From the NCBI GenBank assembly GCA_905182985.1, contig CAJJDN010000179.1, forward strand, positions 127,738 through 191,737: a DNA stretch of 64,000 nt, in the 5' to 3' direction. Source of the stretch: Paramecium sonneborni. Its lineage: Eukaryota; Ciliophora; Oligohymenophorea; Peniculida; Parameciidae. A model generated the notes under the pieces. It was not told where the DNA came from. It made no database searches and saw only the letters and a program-made list of their open reading frames with translations. The first letter of the stretch is position 1. Every line of letters begins with the position of its first letter. This document shows, in pieces, positions 46,384 through 57,945 of this stretch. The position numbers and the translations under genes were made by a program.

Positions 46384-47524
46384 TCAATTATTGTATAAAT
46401 TTCTCAATAATAACCTAAGAGAAATAGCCATATCAAGATAAGTCAAACAAACCGCAAATTTTGAATCTTCTTATTTTAAACTGTAATAGAAATATAAAAT
46501 TTAATCATTACTCTTGAGGCAACTTATGTTTCTAGTATCACACCTAGTATTGAAATTGATCCTAAAATCAAGGTGAATATCAAAAAGCCATTTCCAGTAA
46601 TAATACTTAATATTAATACTGTAAGATATCCAATTTCTGATACAATAGTAATTGTCAAATGTTTGCTGATTACAAATGAGTATCTTATAATTATTCAATT
46701 ATTTGATTTTCTCTAACTTCCTAATTAAATTAATCAATCAAAACAAGTTATTTGATTTTATCAATAAGTGATAATTCCTCTGGTACTTCATGTGTCTATT
46801 TCAATAATTATTGATTCAATTAATTAAAATAAATGATAATAAATTCTGAAATTGCAAATCCATCATCAAGGTATCTATTTGATAATCCTAGTATAAAATT
46901 TAGAATAAATGATTCCATAATTGTAAATTTCATTAAAATAGTAATCTTTTATGTTCTAACAATAACAATCTGAATTAAATCAAGAACAATTAATATTGTT
47001 AAAACTAGAATGATCCAAAGATCTACTCTCCTACTAAATATATTTCCTCTTTAATAACCAGCTATACCTATCAAAAGAAAGGCTATCAACACTGTTTAGA
47101 AATAGAATAATTGAGTTTATTTAGAGACCTACTATATAAAAAACAATATGGATTACAATAAATCTATATTTTCTAATAATAGGAAGTCCTAATACTAAGA
47201 CAATTAATAAGCTTAAAACCACAAACCAAGTCCATCTGAATTAACTTCCAATAATTATGTCAATCCAAGTAAAAATAATCCAAATATTATTGAATGTTGG
47301 ATTAAGATATTTTTATAGTATTCAATTAGAAATCCTTATCTATCATTATTAGCATTTATTGCTACAATCTTCTCTGCTACTGCTTATTAAACATCATCCA
47401 ATTGAATGTATTAAGCAGCTGGTATTACATTACTTAATATTATTGGGTATTGAACTTTTGATATTTAACTCAATAACGAAGGAGTCTATTGATTGTAAAT
47501 TGGTAATTCTTATTCTTTTGACAT
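46384..47524 (-). pseudogene. Frameshifted copy of the 8-TM protein gene at 12980-14136
   Basis: Reading frames in this strand match the 12980 gene segment by segment: YPIILSNVIPAAQYIQLDDV against YPILNPVAPPVQYVQMSDA; LIEYYKNILIQHSIIFGLFL against LVEYYKKILRQHLIILGLFL; RWTWFVVLSLLIVLVLGLP; TVLIAFLLIGIAG; YLTVLILSIITGNGFLI; TQVASRV; and EDSKFAVCLTYLDMA. The small intron after LGLPI is conserved (25 nt). At least three breaks are not explained by introns: a ~28-nt loss near 47232-47250, a 1-nt loss near 46671-46679 (just after the DTH motif), and a +5 change near 46478-46510. Start would be MSKEQELPIYNQQ at 47522-47524. It looks like a decaying duplicate rather than a working gene. Confidence 0.72.
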
Positions 47525-48799
47525 TCTCTTATTTTATTTAAATATTTAATTTTTCAGAATACAAAAGTGTTAATAAACTTAAATCTTAAATTTTAAAGAA
47601 TTTCAAAATATCTATTTATCAGAATTTATTGAGAAAACTAGAATATTTATAATCTATCATATATTGGATAAATTATAAATATATGTAGAAGCAAATTTGT
47701 TTTATTAAATTTTGATATATTGAGAAAAATTTAATAAATTTTTTTCAACTTTAATAATAAAAATAATTATGAAAAATTAACAAAAAACAATTAATTTCTA
47801 ATTATATTTCAAATATGAAAAATGTATTAATTTTAGTCAATTATTTTAATATTTTGAAAGTCCATTCTAATAGCTCAATATTTAGCATCCAATTAACATC
47901 CTATAATAGGCTGTTTTATATATTAGATTCTTAAAAAATTATAATATTATAATCCAATGAAAGGAATTATTACTTCCATTATTAAATATTGAAAAAAAAC
48001 AAGCTTCTCATAAAAGCAATGAATTAATTATTATTTCTATAACAATACTTCATAACTTCGTTTGGCCAAATATAAAATTTAAATTTATTTAATTTTGCTA
48101 ATACATTTATTTTTTTATTCATTTCTGTTTTTAAGTAATTTTTGGAATTTAAATATTTCTTAAAATATAATTATTAAATAAAAAATTTTCAATAATCTTA
48201 TATAATATTTTTGTTATTTTGGATTAATATATTAAAAATTTATATCTAATTTCTTTCCATTATTTATAAACATAAACTAATGTTTAATTTATTTCTTCAA
48301 ATAAATTTTGATATTTCGAAGGTCATTAATTATAATTTTAAACAAATTTGGATTTGTGATAGTATTTAGGTAGTTTTATTCATAAACTTACTTTATTTTT
48401 AGGTATGACTTCTTTTTTTTAACTGAAACGATTAAAAATAGAATAATGTCCAAATTCTTATTTTACTTTTTCTTTCTCTAAAATAGGAATCATTAAATAA
48501 TTCTTTCAATTTTTTATTAGCTAACATCTTAACATATTTTATTTTATAAAAAAAGTTAAAATTAACGAATAATTTGAATTAATTTTTATTTGAATTATGT
48601 TTGATGATTATATGTAAATTTAAAATAAAATTCATATCTTCTAAAATAAAAATTGAGAATTATATTGATAATTTGTAATCAGGATTAAATCTTTCTTAAT
48701 TAAGATGATTATTTATATATCTTGTTATCTCTTTCTTTTATATTCTGTTTGATATAGATATTTAAATGATCTTTTATTTGATTTTTCAGCAATAAAATT
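47525..48799. other. Intergenic, AT-rich, no gene seen
   Basis: Nearly 1.3 kb of very AT-rich DNA with TGA frequent in all frames, long homopolymer runs and no RNA-gene signals. It separates the pseudogene start (minus) from the large membrane protein gene (plus). It may contain further remains of decayed genes, but I cannot support any. Confidence 0.55.
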
Positions 48800-51700
48800 A
48801 TGTAATCAGTATAATAGCCTCAAAAATCTGTTTCATAATCATTGAAGATTCGTAAAAGGCCTACCTTTGAACAAATTCATCATCCTTAAGAAGAACATCA
48901 TCATAAATTATTATAGAATTAGGATGATTCACACAGAATTCCAAATCATACACATATAGATGGAGAAAATCATACACATATAGATGGAGAAGGGCATGTA
49001 AACTTAAATTCTTTAATATTAGTTACTAATATAGATAGAGAAACTAAGTCATACACATACAGAAGAAAATAATAAAGAAAAATAAACACAAACTTCACTA
49101 TTATAATATTTTAAGCATCGTCCTGATCCTATTTTAAATTGGGAGTAACATTAAGAGAAATATTTCTATTCTGATTTCTTGGAATTTATAGAAACTCTTT
49201 ATCAATAAGTTAAACGAAGTTAAAGCATTAATAGATATTATGTAAAAATAGGACTTCAAATTTTCATTTATCTTTTAAATTTCCTTGAACTTATTTTTAC
49301 ATTAAGCTATGCATCATATAATTAAATTTCAAATGAATATAAAATATTCACAAATTGTCACATAATATCTATATTCTTATGTGTTTCAATTCATTGTATA
49401 ACATGGATGTATACATATAAATTTAGATAAGTCTAAAAAAAGTTTATAGTCCTTGAATTATTAAATTATATTTATTACATGTTACTGGGGGCATTAAGTT
49501 ATTTTAAAATAGCTCCATTTATTTATTATTTCATTCGAGATTAATCTATTAGATAGTTTTCTTTTAGTGAAATTAATAAATACTTGATATTAGATGGAGA
49601 AGATAAATTTAGAAATCCATTAAGACTATTTAAATTAAGAACAAAACCAGTCAATATATTTAGAGATTTAATATTCCATAGAATAGCTCTTGTATCAATG
49701 ATGATTACAATGTTCTTCTAAACAATACCTTAACTCTTTATTTAAGGTTTTTATAATTCAAAAAAAGAAACATGGAATGATGGATTTAATGTTATAAGTT
49801 ATATGTTATTAATTAGTAGTTTAATATATTACCTTTTGGAATTACAATTTATCATATTAACAACTACTTATAGATAAATTTAAACTGAATTACAATTTAA
49901 ATTAAAAAAAATTAAATTAAAGTTTATTGAAGAAACTAAACAATTATTAAAAGCAGATTTAAAATATATGGCATTTATTTAATCATTTTATTTTCATATT
50001 GATCCAAGTAAATTTAGTTCTTACCAAAAAAAAAGATGTATGGTATAAATTATAACATTCTTAACAAGATAAAAGAAATTTAAAAGTATTTAATTCCTAT
50101 TTCTTGATTAATATGAGTAAGTTACTCTTTAATATTTGGCAAATTGTGTAAAAATTATTTAAGTAGAAAAAATAAGTTTCTTATATAAAGATTAAACTAA
50201 ATTACACATTTTGGAAAGTATTTTTAATAAGGAAGAATTTCCATATTTAAATTTTTAACTTTAAAACAGTTAAAATATTGATGAAATGTGGAATTCTGAT
50301 ATTATTGATTTAAATTCAGAAGAGGAAAAGGTTTAATAAATACAATTTATTGAAAATCCAAAAATAAATAAAGAAGTTAATACTGGATGGTAAGCATTAT
50401 ATTAGAATTAACAATTATAATAAATTAAAAACAGAAATTATATAACAATATCATCAGATTTTAAGAAATTTATTCAACAAAATTAAAAATACTCAGAAAC
50501 GTCTAATGATATAATAAAATAAGCTAAAGAAAAGATTGATAGTATAACAAAAAAAGATCTTTTTGCAGAATAGTTTAAATAAATATCTTTTTTTATTAAT
50601 TTATACGATTGTTATCAAAAAATGAAAAGTATTTAAGAAATTCAAGGATTTTTATATTCATTTGGTTCCTTATTAAATGGAGGTTTATAAATTATTTCTC
50701 TCATTTATTTGACTGAAGGATCCAATATGTTTATAACTGCTTTAATTGTTATAAATGTCATATATCCAATTTTATAGATGTTATCATTTGCTTTTTTTTA
50801 ATTTAGATTATTTTAAGATTTTTCAATTAAAAAGTAAATTTTAAATGTAATTTTATTTGTTATTATTAATCTTTTAAAGATTTTAGATTTAGTAATTTTT
50901 GTTTTGTATTTATTAAAAAAGTAATTTACTGATAAAGTTAAAAGAGATTTTAGTGCCAAAGGATATTAAAAATTTAAAAGTTATGCAGCTAAATTTGAAG
51001 GAAGTATTGCCATTTCAGTCTTTTAATGGGATGCTGTTAAAGTTAATGAAAGCATTTTTTCAATTAAAAAATAACCATTTTATTAAGCAGTTATTTGGAG
51101 AGCTGGTGTTGAAGAAGCTTTAATTAAAATTGCTTTATTTTATATATATTATTTATCAACTATGGAAGGTGCACTAAATCCAACTTTTTTGATGTCATCA
51201 GGATAACAAATTAAAGAAGGAATAAAATAAATTAGCGAATTCTTAGAATGTTTCATCAAAGATTTTCTTATTCCAGCTTTTATTTTAAGTACAACTTCTG
51301 TAGAATAATTCTTTTAATCTATGTTATTTTTAAGTTCAATATCAAATTAAATTTTATTAGAATATCCTAAGTCCTTTTAAATTATGTCCAAAGTAAATGA
51401 ACGTTATTTAAAAGAAAAATGTACCTTTAAAATAAATGCTGAAAATCTGGATTTTTCTAATTATGGAGGAAAAAAAAAAGAAAAAATTTTAGCTTAATTT
51501 AGATATGTGCTTGCATCTATATAAAACATCTTAGAAATAGATTAAGCTTAAAAATTATTTTGTATGGGATCAGAATTAAATGATTTTGTAAAATGTTTGA
51601 ATGTTAGTTCAATTTATTAACTAAAACTTAATTTTTCGTTAGATGAAGTTAATCCTGAAAATCTACCTTATGTTAATCATATTATTTAGTATTGTCCAAA

Positions 51701-52325
51701 TAATTTGTAATTTCTACAAATATCAATTGAATCTACAGAATAAATTAATATGTTAATTGATGTAAAAAGAAAGGATACTTTAAAGGCTTTTTGTTATTCT
51801 TATTTTTAGATAATTACCTTATATAAAGATAACACTTAAGGCGCTTAAAAAACATATTTAAATATAGATTAATAATTCTTATAATTAGATAGATATGATT
51901 TTGAATAATTTTATCTTGAAATAGCAGGAAATCTAATTTTAGATAATTGCTCAAAATTTCTTGAAAATTTTATCAAATTGAAGATTTAAAAATTATCTCT
52001 TAAGAACAATTCTGCTCTTCAAATATTTAAATTCTAAAAGAATATAAAAAGTGAATTGGAAATTTTGGATATTACATTTGAAAATATTACATTAGATTTT
52101 TAATAATTCTTTATTAATAAGCTCAAAACATTTAGATTAATTTTGAATAAATGTGAATTTAGTAAACAGGATCTTAAAAAAATATTATCCAATTTAAAGG
52201 ACACGAAATTGTAAATGGTTTATATAGATATAAAAAATTGTAACTAAAATTTTACAAAAGATGAATAAATACAGTTATTAAGTTCCTTAGAACAGAACAA
52301 AATTGATGCCACCATTAAAATTTGA
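48800..52325 (+). CDS. Large multi-pass membrane protein, 1,166 aa
   Basis: One 25-nt intron (48998-49022) gives 1,166 residues. The N-terminus is His/Glu/Gln-rich and includes a duplicated NHTHIDGE element. Hydrophobic helices start at about residue 150 (GLQIFIYLLNFLELIFTLS; LALVSMMITMFFQTIPQLFI region; VISYMLLISSLIYYLLELQF), then a ~300-residue polar part, another helix cluster (GSLLNGGLQIISLIYLTEGS; TALIVINVIYPILQMLSFAF; VILFVIINLLKILDLVIFVL) and a long C-terminal part whose end has leucine-rich spacing (FINKLKTFRLILNKCEFSKQ; LSNLKDTKLQMVYIDIKNC). The TIPQL..QGFYN element recalls XK-related scramblases (E/T-x-PQL..Q), but I cannot confirm it. The ORF has normal codon use throughout. Unknown function. 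Confidence 0.78.
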
Positions 52326-52613
52326 AAAATTAGTCATAAAATACAAATACAATTCAAATTACAATTACAATTATTCTTCTTCTAATATTTATTTAGGCTA
52401 CTTCCTTCCTTCTGTTAAATTATAGATATTTATTATTGATTAGTAACCTCCATTCTATCTATTTAAATAATTCTTAAGTTTCATATAAGACTAGTACTAA
52501 ATATGATTAGAATATTTAAAAAGTTATCTTAATTATAAAGATTTTTTCTAGATGATGTAGCTAATTAATTTTCAAATCATAATTATATTAAATAATTTAT
52601 GTATATTTGTAAT
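52326..52613. other. Intergenic, AT-rich
   Basis: About 290 bp after the large membrane protein gene. Contains CAAATTACAATTACAATTATT-like simple sequence at its start. No gene seen. Confidence 0.4.
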
Positions 52614-53102
52614 TCATATTTAATAAACATTTATCTTTTAAAGAGTATTTTAAAGAATTTGGAATTCTGAATTGATAAAACTAATTTTATTTAATTATGA
52701 ATAAAAAGTGGAGGGGTCCTATATTTATATTAATTGGATTGAAAATGGGTTGATTTATGCAAAGGATTCGATTAATATTAATAAATCATTTAAAATGGTG
52801 AATTTAAAGTGTAATAGAGAATTACCAATTGGGATGTAATAGATTTATAGGGTAACCAATAAATGTATATAAACATATTTAATATTAATCTCAGCAAAAA
52901 ATTAAAGTAATAGTGAAAAGAGCAGGATAATATAATATATAAACCTAAACAAATGTATAAATATTAATATATGAATTTTCCATTTAACAAATGAATTGAG
53001 TATATCAAAAAAGAAAAACTTATTAATTACTAACATCATTGGCTGCATGACAAAATTTACAATAAAATAATTTTTTTTATCAAATAATTTATAAAATCTC
53101 AT
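52614..53102 (-). CDS. Possible 162-aa ORF; strand uncertain
   Basis: A minus-strand frame from ATG 53100-53102 to TGA 52614-52616 encodes a hydrophobic Ile/Leu/Phe-rich protein (ILIFIHLFRFIYYIILLFSL), and later QINPFSIQLIQIQDPSTFY. The plus strand over about 52640-52973 is also open (YIYINWIENGLIYAKDSIN; CNRELPIGMQQIYRVTNK) but lacks an ATG. Only one can be real. A minus ORF of 163 codons has some chance of arising randomly under code 6. Neither resembles a known family. I report the minus one because it has both ends, with low confidence. Confidence 0.25.
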
Positions 53103-53201
53103 ATTAAAATAATTATATTAAAATTGAAGCTAAAAGATACGACAGTATTAGATAGTATTGTAGGAAAATAAAATCCAATATTCGAGAATATATATTAAAT
53201 A

Positions 53202-53272
53202 TATCATCTGGTGTAGAGGTAACATTTCTCCCATTTTAGGAGAGGATCCGAGTTCAAGTCTTCGGGGTGGTA
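53202..53272 (+). tRNA. tRNA-Gln-like gene with abnormal anticodon loop
   Basis: A 71-nt sequence folds as a tRNA: acceptor TATCATC pairs with GGTGGTA through seven pairs (two G-U); the D arm is TGGTGTAGAGGTAAC; the anticodon stem TCTCC/GGAGA is perfect; the T arm is GATCCGAGTTCAAGTCTTCGG, whose B box GTTCAAGTC is good. The D and T arms match eukaryotic tRNA-Gln (TGGTGTAATGGTTAGC; GATCCGAGTTCAAATCTCGG) better than other tRNAs I recall. The loop is CATTTTA, which gives UUU by position, but position 33 is A instead of the invariant U and position 37 is U; the T stem also has one extra T. So it may be a decayed copy or carry sequence errors. A T6 terminator follows. Confidence 0.6.
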
Positions 53273-53278
53273 TTTTTT
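53273..53278 (+). terminator. RNA polymerase III terminator (T6)
   Basis: Six T residues begin right after the tRNA-like acceptor end. This is the usual Pol III termination signal and supports transcription of the tRNA-like unit, at least in the past. Confidence 0.55.
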
Positions 53279-53567
53279 ATTTTTTATATTAAATTAATTA
53301 TTTTATAATTTAAAAAAATTATTTACAGTCTCTTTTTGATTCTGATTTAAATTGACTTAAAAGGAATAAAATGTTGATTGCATATAAAAAAAATAATTGA
53401 TATACATTTTAATGAAACTATAATTAATAAATCCTGAATATAATTCTAATATTATGCTTGGTTGACAAGTTATTATTCATGCGGAAATTATAAGAAGATT
53501 ATAACCTTTTGATATTAATATCATTAATCTTGATTTAATAATTTAAAATTTTAATAATTTAATGTAA
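53279..53567. other. Intergenic, AT-rich
   Basis: About 290 bp between the tRNA-like gene and the stop of the B-box-like gene. No gene seen. Confidence 0.4.
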
Positions 53568-54491
53568 TCAATCAATTAGACCAAAAATTGTTTGTCTGAT
53601 TCCAAAATCTTAAAATGTAAATTTTCTAGTTGGCTATAGAATTACATTATCTTATGTTATAAAATATATTTGTTATATCTAAAGCCGAATTAAAAAATCT
53701 TATGCCAATTCTCCAACTAGTATGTCAGAGGAAACTTAAACATGATAAACTTTATTTAAAGCTTGAATGATTACTATAAGTTCAATATTGGATTCAGATT
53801 ATTATGTATTAGTGTAAGTTGATTAATCATGTAAAGTTCTTGTTTAATATAACTAATCCTATTAGTTTTATTAATTAATTCTATCAATGAAAGCATTTAG
53901 AGGTTAGACTTATTCTTCAATTTCTTGTGGTATTTAATTTTATTCATTATGTTAATTTAATATTTAGGTTTCTTTTTCAAAATTTAACATATGTAAAAAA
54001 AATTCTCGTAATCTTAGGTTGAGTTGTAAGACAATTTATGATGATTTCTCACTTTTCATCAAAGCTGATTAAAATTAAGATTGTGTTTCCACTAATGATT
54101 TGTAATACTCTATTTGATTTAGATTCATATAACTTGTTTGAGATTCAAAAAAAAATTATAATCTCTTATCAATTGTTGCTAAAGTTTTTTAATGTTAATT
54201 AATTTTATCTAAAGTATTTTCAAATATTTCATTTAATGCATTTTTTATTTTCAATACAATATTGAATAAATTAAAATTAGAACTTACAAGACTTCTTTAT
54301 AATTCTTGAAATTAAATTAATTGTTTTTCAAATTCAACTAAATTGATTACATTATTCTTTTCAATATTTAAATCTTCTTTTAAACAAATGCTACAAAGTT
54401 TCTTATTATAATATGGATCATTAGCAAAATAAATAAACTTCATTATTTCACAAGGATGCTTTGGACATGGAAATTATTCTGAGGCTTTCAT
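53568..54491 (-). CDS. B-box-like zinc motif plus coiled coil, 307 aa
   Basis: Single exon of 307 residues. The N-terminus has Cys/His groups spaced as in the degenerate B-box-like motifs of many Paramecium proteins: FPCPKHPCEIMKFIYFANDP and NKKLCSICLKEDL, likely binding one zinc. A long coiled coil follows (LVSSNFNLFNIVLKIKNALN; NQIEYYKSLVETQSQFQSAL; LQLNLRLREFFLHMLNFEKE), then a Gln/Asn stretch and a C-terminal Gln/Thr/Phe-rich tail. The domain order resembles TRIM/TRAF-like scaffold proteins. Role unknown. No RING is visible, so ubiquitin-ligase activity is not implied. Confidence 0.75.
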
Positions 54492-54792
54492 TTTATTTTA
54501 ATTATTAAAAAAATAAATTCTTATTAATATATTTAAAGAATTTGATTATTGTAATTTTTCATTAGTAAATGTTTCGATAAACATGTTATTACTATTATAA
54601 GTTTATTCGCAAGTCTTCAATTTAATTAAAAAAGAACAGATTTTAAAATCGTAGGCAATTTAAAATCATAGATATTCTGTTGTATGATTATGTATTTTAG
54701 AGAAGAATAATCTATAAAAGGTTTATTTTAATAAAAAAAAATAATTTATTATTTTATAGCGCATTAATGATTGGATGAACTTAAAATCTTGA

Positions 54793-55815
54793 TATTTCAG
54801 TTTATAAAAATATTTATTATTATTAAATTTAGCAAGTCTTTCAACTTACTCGAAAGTAATAGTGAGACTTATATTATTCAAAGTACAACTAGAATGATAA
54901 GTTTAGCAACTTTTATAAATTTTTGTTTCTGATAAAATTAAAACAAGTTATTTGTTTAATATTTTTCCTTTTTAATGCAAAATCAATTAGTACTATCTTT
55001 ATCATAAATCATGAAAAATTGTTGATTGAGCATTTATGGTCTACAACAAGTATATAAATTTTAAAACTAGATATCGCATACTACTAATTAAGATTTAAAC
55101 ATTAATTCTTTAATCAAGTTTTAATCTATAAATTTTTTTTATTAGTAATTATCTTAGAACAAACTAAATAATATTTTTATCTATTTTTATATTCAAAATA
55201 TATATTAACTTTCTAAAATTATAATTTATATCAAAATCTACAACATATATAAAATTGAAAAAATCGTTAATTGTGAACAATCTCAAATTACAGAGAGATT
55301 GTACAGAAATTCTTATTAAATAAAACCTTAGATTAGTGCTTAAAGATTAAATATAATCAATTATTGTAACTCAAGTTAGATATTAAAGGATATTCTAGAG
55401 GCTTCATAATAATAAAGTTTATAAATTTTTTAAACTCTTAATAAAATTAGTTTTTAATTTTTATTATTATCTTTCATACAATCCACACACATAAATCTTT
55501 CTTCTATTTCCTTATTTGATTCTACTTCAAACATGATAATTTCTTTGTCATGTATCTTACATGTTTTGCTCAAACTTGGAGTTTTCTAATTCAATAATTT
55601 ATTTAATACCTTATCATTGTTAGCTTGATTGATTATATTATAATAGTGTCTTCATTTGCTTCATTAATGAGGCATTTTGTATTTTTTATTATTTAATTCA
55701 TTTATAAATACTAAGGGGTGCTAAAAAGTACTTCAAACTGTTTTTATATTTCATCAATAACTTTATTATCATCTTATAATTTCTTTTAATCATCAACCAT
55801 CTCCTCTGAATAAAT
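54793..55815. repeat. First copy of 1,023-bp direct duplication next to N (assembly artefact)
   Basis: Identical by eye to 55817-56839, with the single N at 55816 between them. The copy ends ...CTCTGAATAAAT immediately before N, and the second copy runs through the same bases into unique sequence. This is what an unmerged contig overlap looks like. It contains a truncated second copy of the B-box-like gene end (about 55283-55815, minus). Any gene call here should be discounted in favour of the second copy. Confidence 0.9.
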
Positions 55816-55816
55816 N
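55816..55816. other. Single N: contig join
   Basis: An undetermined base at the boundary of two identical ~1 kb copies; it marks where two contigs were joined without removing their overlap. Confidence 0.9.
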
Positions 55817-56839
55817 TATTTCAGTTTATAAAAATATTTATTATTATTAAATTTAGCAAGTCTTTCAACTTACTCGAAAGTAATAGTGAGACTTATATTA
55901 TTCAAAGTACAACTAGAATGATAAGTTTAGCAACTTTTATAAATTTTTGTTTCTGATAAAATTAAAACAAGTTATTTGTTTAATATTTTTCCTTTTTAAT
56001 GCAAAATCAATTAGTACTATCTTTATCATAAATCATGAAAAATTGTTGATTGAGCATTTATGGTCTACAACAAGTATATAAATTTTAAAACTAGATATCG
56101 CATACTACTAATTAAGATTTAAACATTAATTCTTTAATCAAGTTTTAATCTATAAATTTTTTTTATTAGTAATTATCTTAGAACAAACTAAATAATATTT
56201 TTATCTATTTTTATATTCAAAATATATATTAACTTTCTAAAATTATAATTTATATCAAAATCTACAACATATATAAAATTGAAAAAATCGTTAATTGTGA
56301 ACAATCTCAAATTACAGAGAGATTGTACAGAAATTCTTATTAAATAAAACCTTAGATTAGTGCTTAAAGATTAAATATAATCAATTATTGTAACTCAAGT
56401 TAGATATTAAAGGATATTCTAGAGGCTTCATAATAATAAAGTTTATAAATTTTTTAAACTCTTAATAAAATTAGTTTTTAATTTTTATTATTATCTTTCA
56501 TACAATCCACACACATAAATCTTTCTTCTATTTCCTTATTTGATTCTACTTCAAACATGATAATTTCTTTGTCATGTATCTTACATGTTTTGCTCAAACT
56601 TGGAGTTTTCTAATTCAATAATTTATTTAATACCTTATCATTGTTAGCTTGATTGATTATATTATAATAGTGTCTTCATTTGCTTCATTAATGAGGCATT
56701 TTGTATTTTTTATTATTTAATTCATTTATAAATACTAAGGGGTGCTAAAAAGTACTTCAAACTGTTTTTATATTTCATCAATAACTTTATTATCATCTTA
56801 TAATTTCTTTTAATCATCAACCATCTCCTCTGAATAAAT
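55817..56839. repeat. Second copy of the 1,023-bp direct duplication
   Basis: Same sequence as 54793-55815 at a constant offset of 1,024 bases. This copy is continuous with unique DNA on its right and holds the intact 3' part of the gene at 56307-57256, so it is the copy to trust on that side. Confidence 0.9.
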
Positions 56840-57256
56840 TTTAGATAATTCTGTTATATCTTCTAAGTAATTATTTTTTCCTTCAAACTATAACGATTCG
56901 ATATCCTTTTGAATATAAAATAATCATTATTGGACAAAGCTTGTCATTTTATCAAATGTCAAATCCAAAGTTATTTTAAATTCTTTTATTTGTGATAATA
57001 CATTCTTAAATGTCTCCCGTTTCGCCTCATTCTCTTTTGTTTACTTTTCCATTTTTTAGGACTTCATTTGACTTATAAGTTTCTTCGTGTCCTCAATTAA
57101 AGTTAATTTTTAATTAGAGTGTTGTTTCAACAAACATTTGATGCATAAGAAATTGACATCTTTTTTTCCTTTTGTGTTCAAATCTGCTACAATACAGGTC
57201 TCATATTTATGTGTTTTGCAAGATATTTTGTCTTAATCAGATAATAAGATACTCAT
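56307..57256 (-). CDS. Coiled-coil protein with two B-box-like zinc motifs, ~294 aa
   Basis: Two introns give 294 residues: 56906-56935 (30 nt, starts GTC, ends AAG) and 56599-56633 (35 nt, contains an in-frame TGA that would otherwise end the frame). N-terminal zinc-type motif: SCKTHKYETCIVADLN and FLCIKCLLKQHSNQKL. A coiled coil follows (SQMKSQKMEKQTKENEAKRE; MVDDQKKLQDDNKVIDEIQK). After the second intron comes another motif, TCKIHDKEIIMFEVESN and FMCVDCMKDNN, and a Leu/Ile/Gln-rich tail. If the second intron is not used, the frame ends earlier and the second motif would start a separate short gene at 56641. It is related in plan to the gene at 53568-54491. Confidence 0.55.
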
Positions 57257-57945
57257 TTTTTAAATAATGCTAATGAAATTTATATAATTTTTGTGTTGAT
57301 ATCCCTAGATTTCTATTAAAAGTTTATTATGAAAATAATTAATAAAGAAGATTTCTAATCTAGTTTCAGAAACTAATGTGCGAATAATTAGGTATTATAT
57401 TGATTCTAGATTTGAAAGCTTCTAGTATAAGCAGAAAAAGCATTAAGTGGATAGTATTTATTCTTAAATAAATTTTAAGGAGGTTCTTTTTCAGAGAAAT
57501 TAGCAATTACTTTATTCTTTGTAGGTTTATAATTCATAAAGTTTACGCTTGTAGTTTATAATACTAATTATTTGAATCCTATTTCTCATATCTTCCTTCA
57601 GAAATAATAAAATTCAGGACTTGAACTAATTGGACAATTTTTGTGATGACTGATCTAATTATGATCATATCAAAAATAATATTAAACCAGAATTTAAGAA
57701 TATTTCATAATTTAAGTTTATTATGCTGGTATTATGCAGAAAAAATCCACATAGTCTAATATTAAGAATAGTTTTAAATATAAGAATAGAATTTGAGCTT
57801 TTAAATGACTGAAAAATGTATTTAAAAGTGATTGCTTTATTGAAAGTTTTAGGATTTATCAAACATGGAAAAGAAATTTTAATAAAAATTGTCAATACCC
57901 AATTAAAGTTTTTAGCAGATATCAAATAAGAAAAATGATGGTTTG
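57257..57945. other. No convincing gene; competing weak ORFs
   Basis: About 690 bp with open stretches on both strands (minus 57665-57961, hydrophobic, no ATG; plus from about 57661, Gln-rich, ~60 codons) but no motif. I accept none of them. AT-rich, as elsewhere. Confidence 0.4.

Noticed and set aside
47359..47541. Plus-strand hydrophobic 60-codon ORF
   Set aside because: It is antisense to the start of the pseudogene copy of the 8-TM protein, which has clear similarity on the minus strand.
54793..56839. Genuine recent segmental duplication
   Set aside because: The break coincides with a single N and the copies are identical to the base by eye; an unmerged contig overlap is the simpler explanation.
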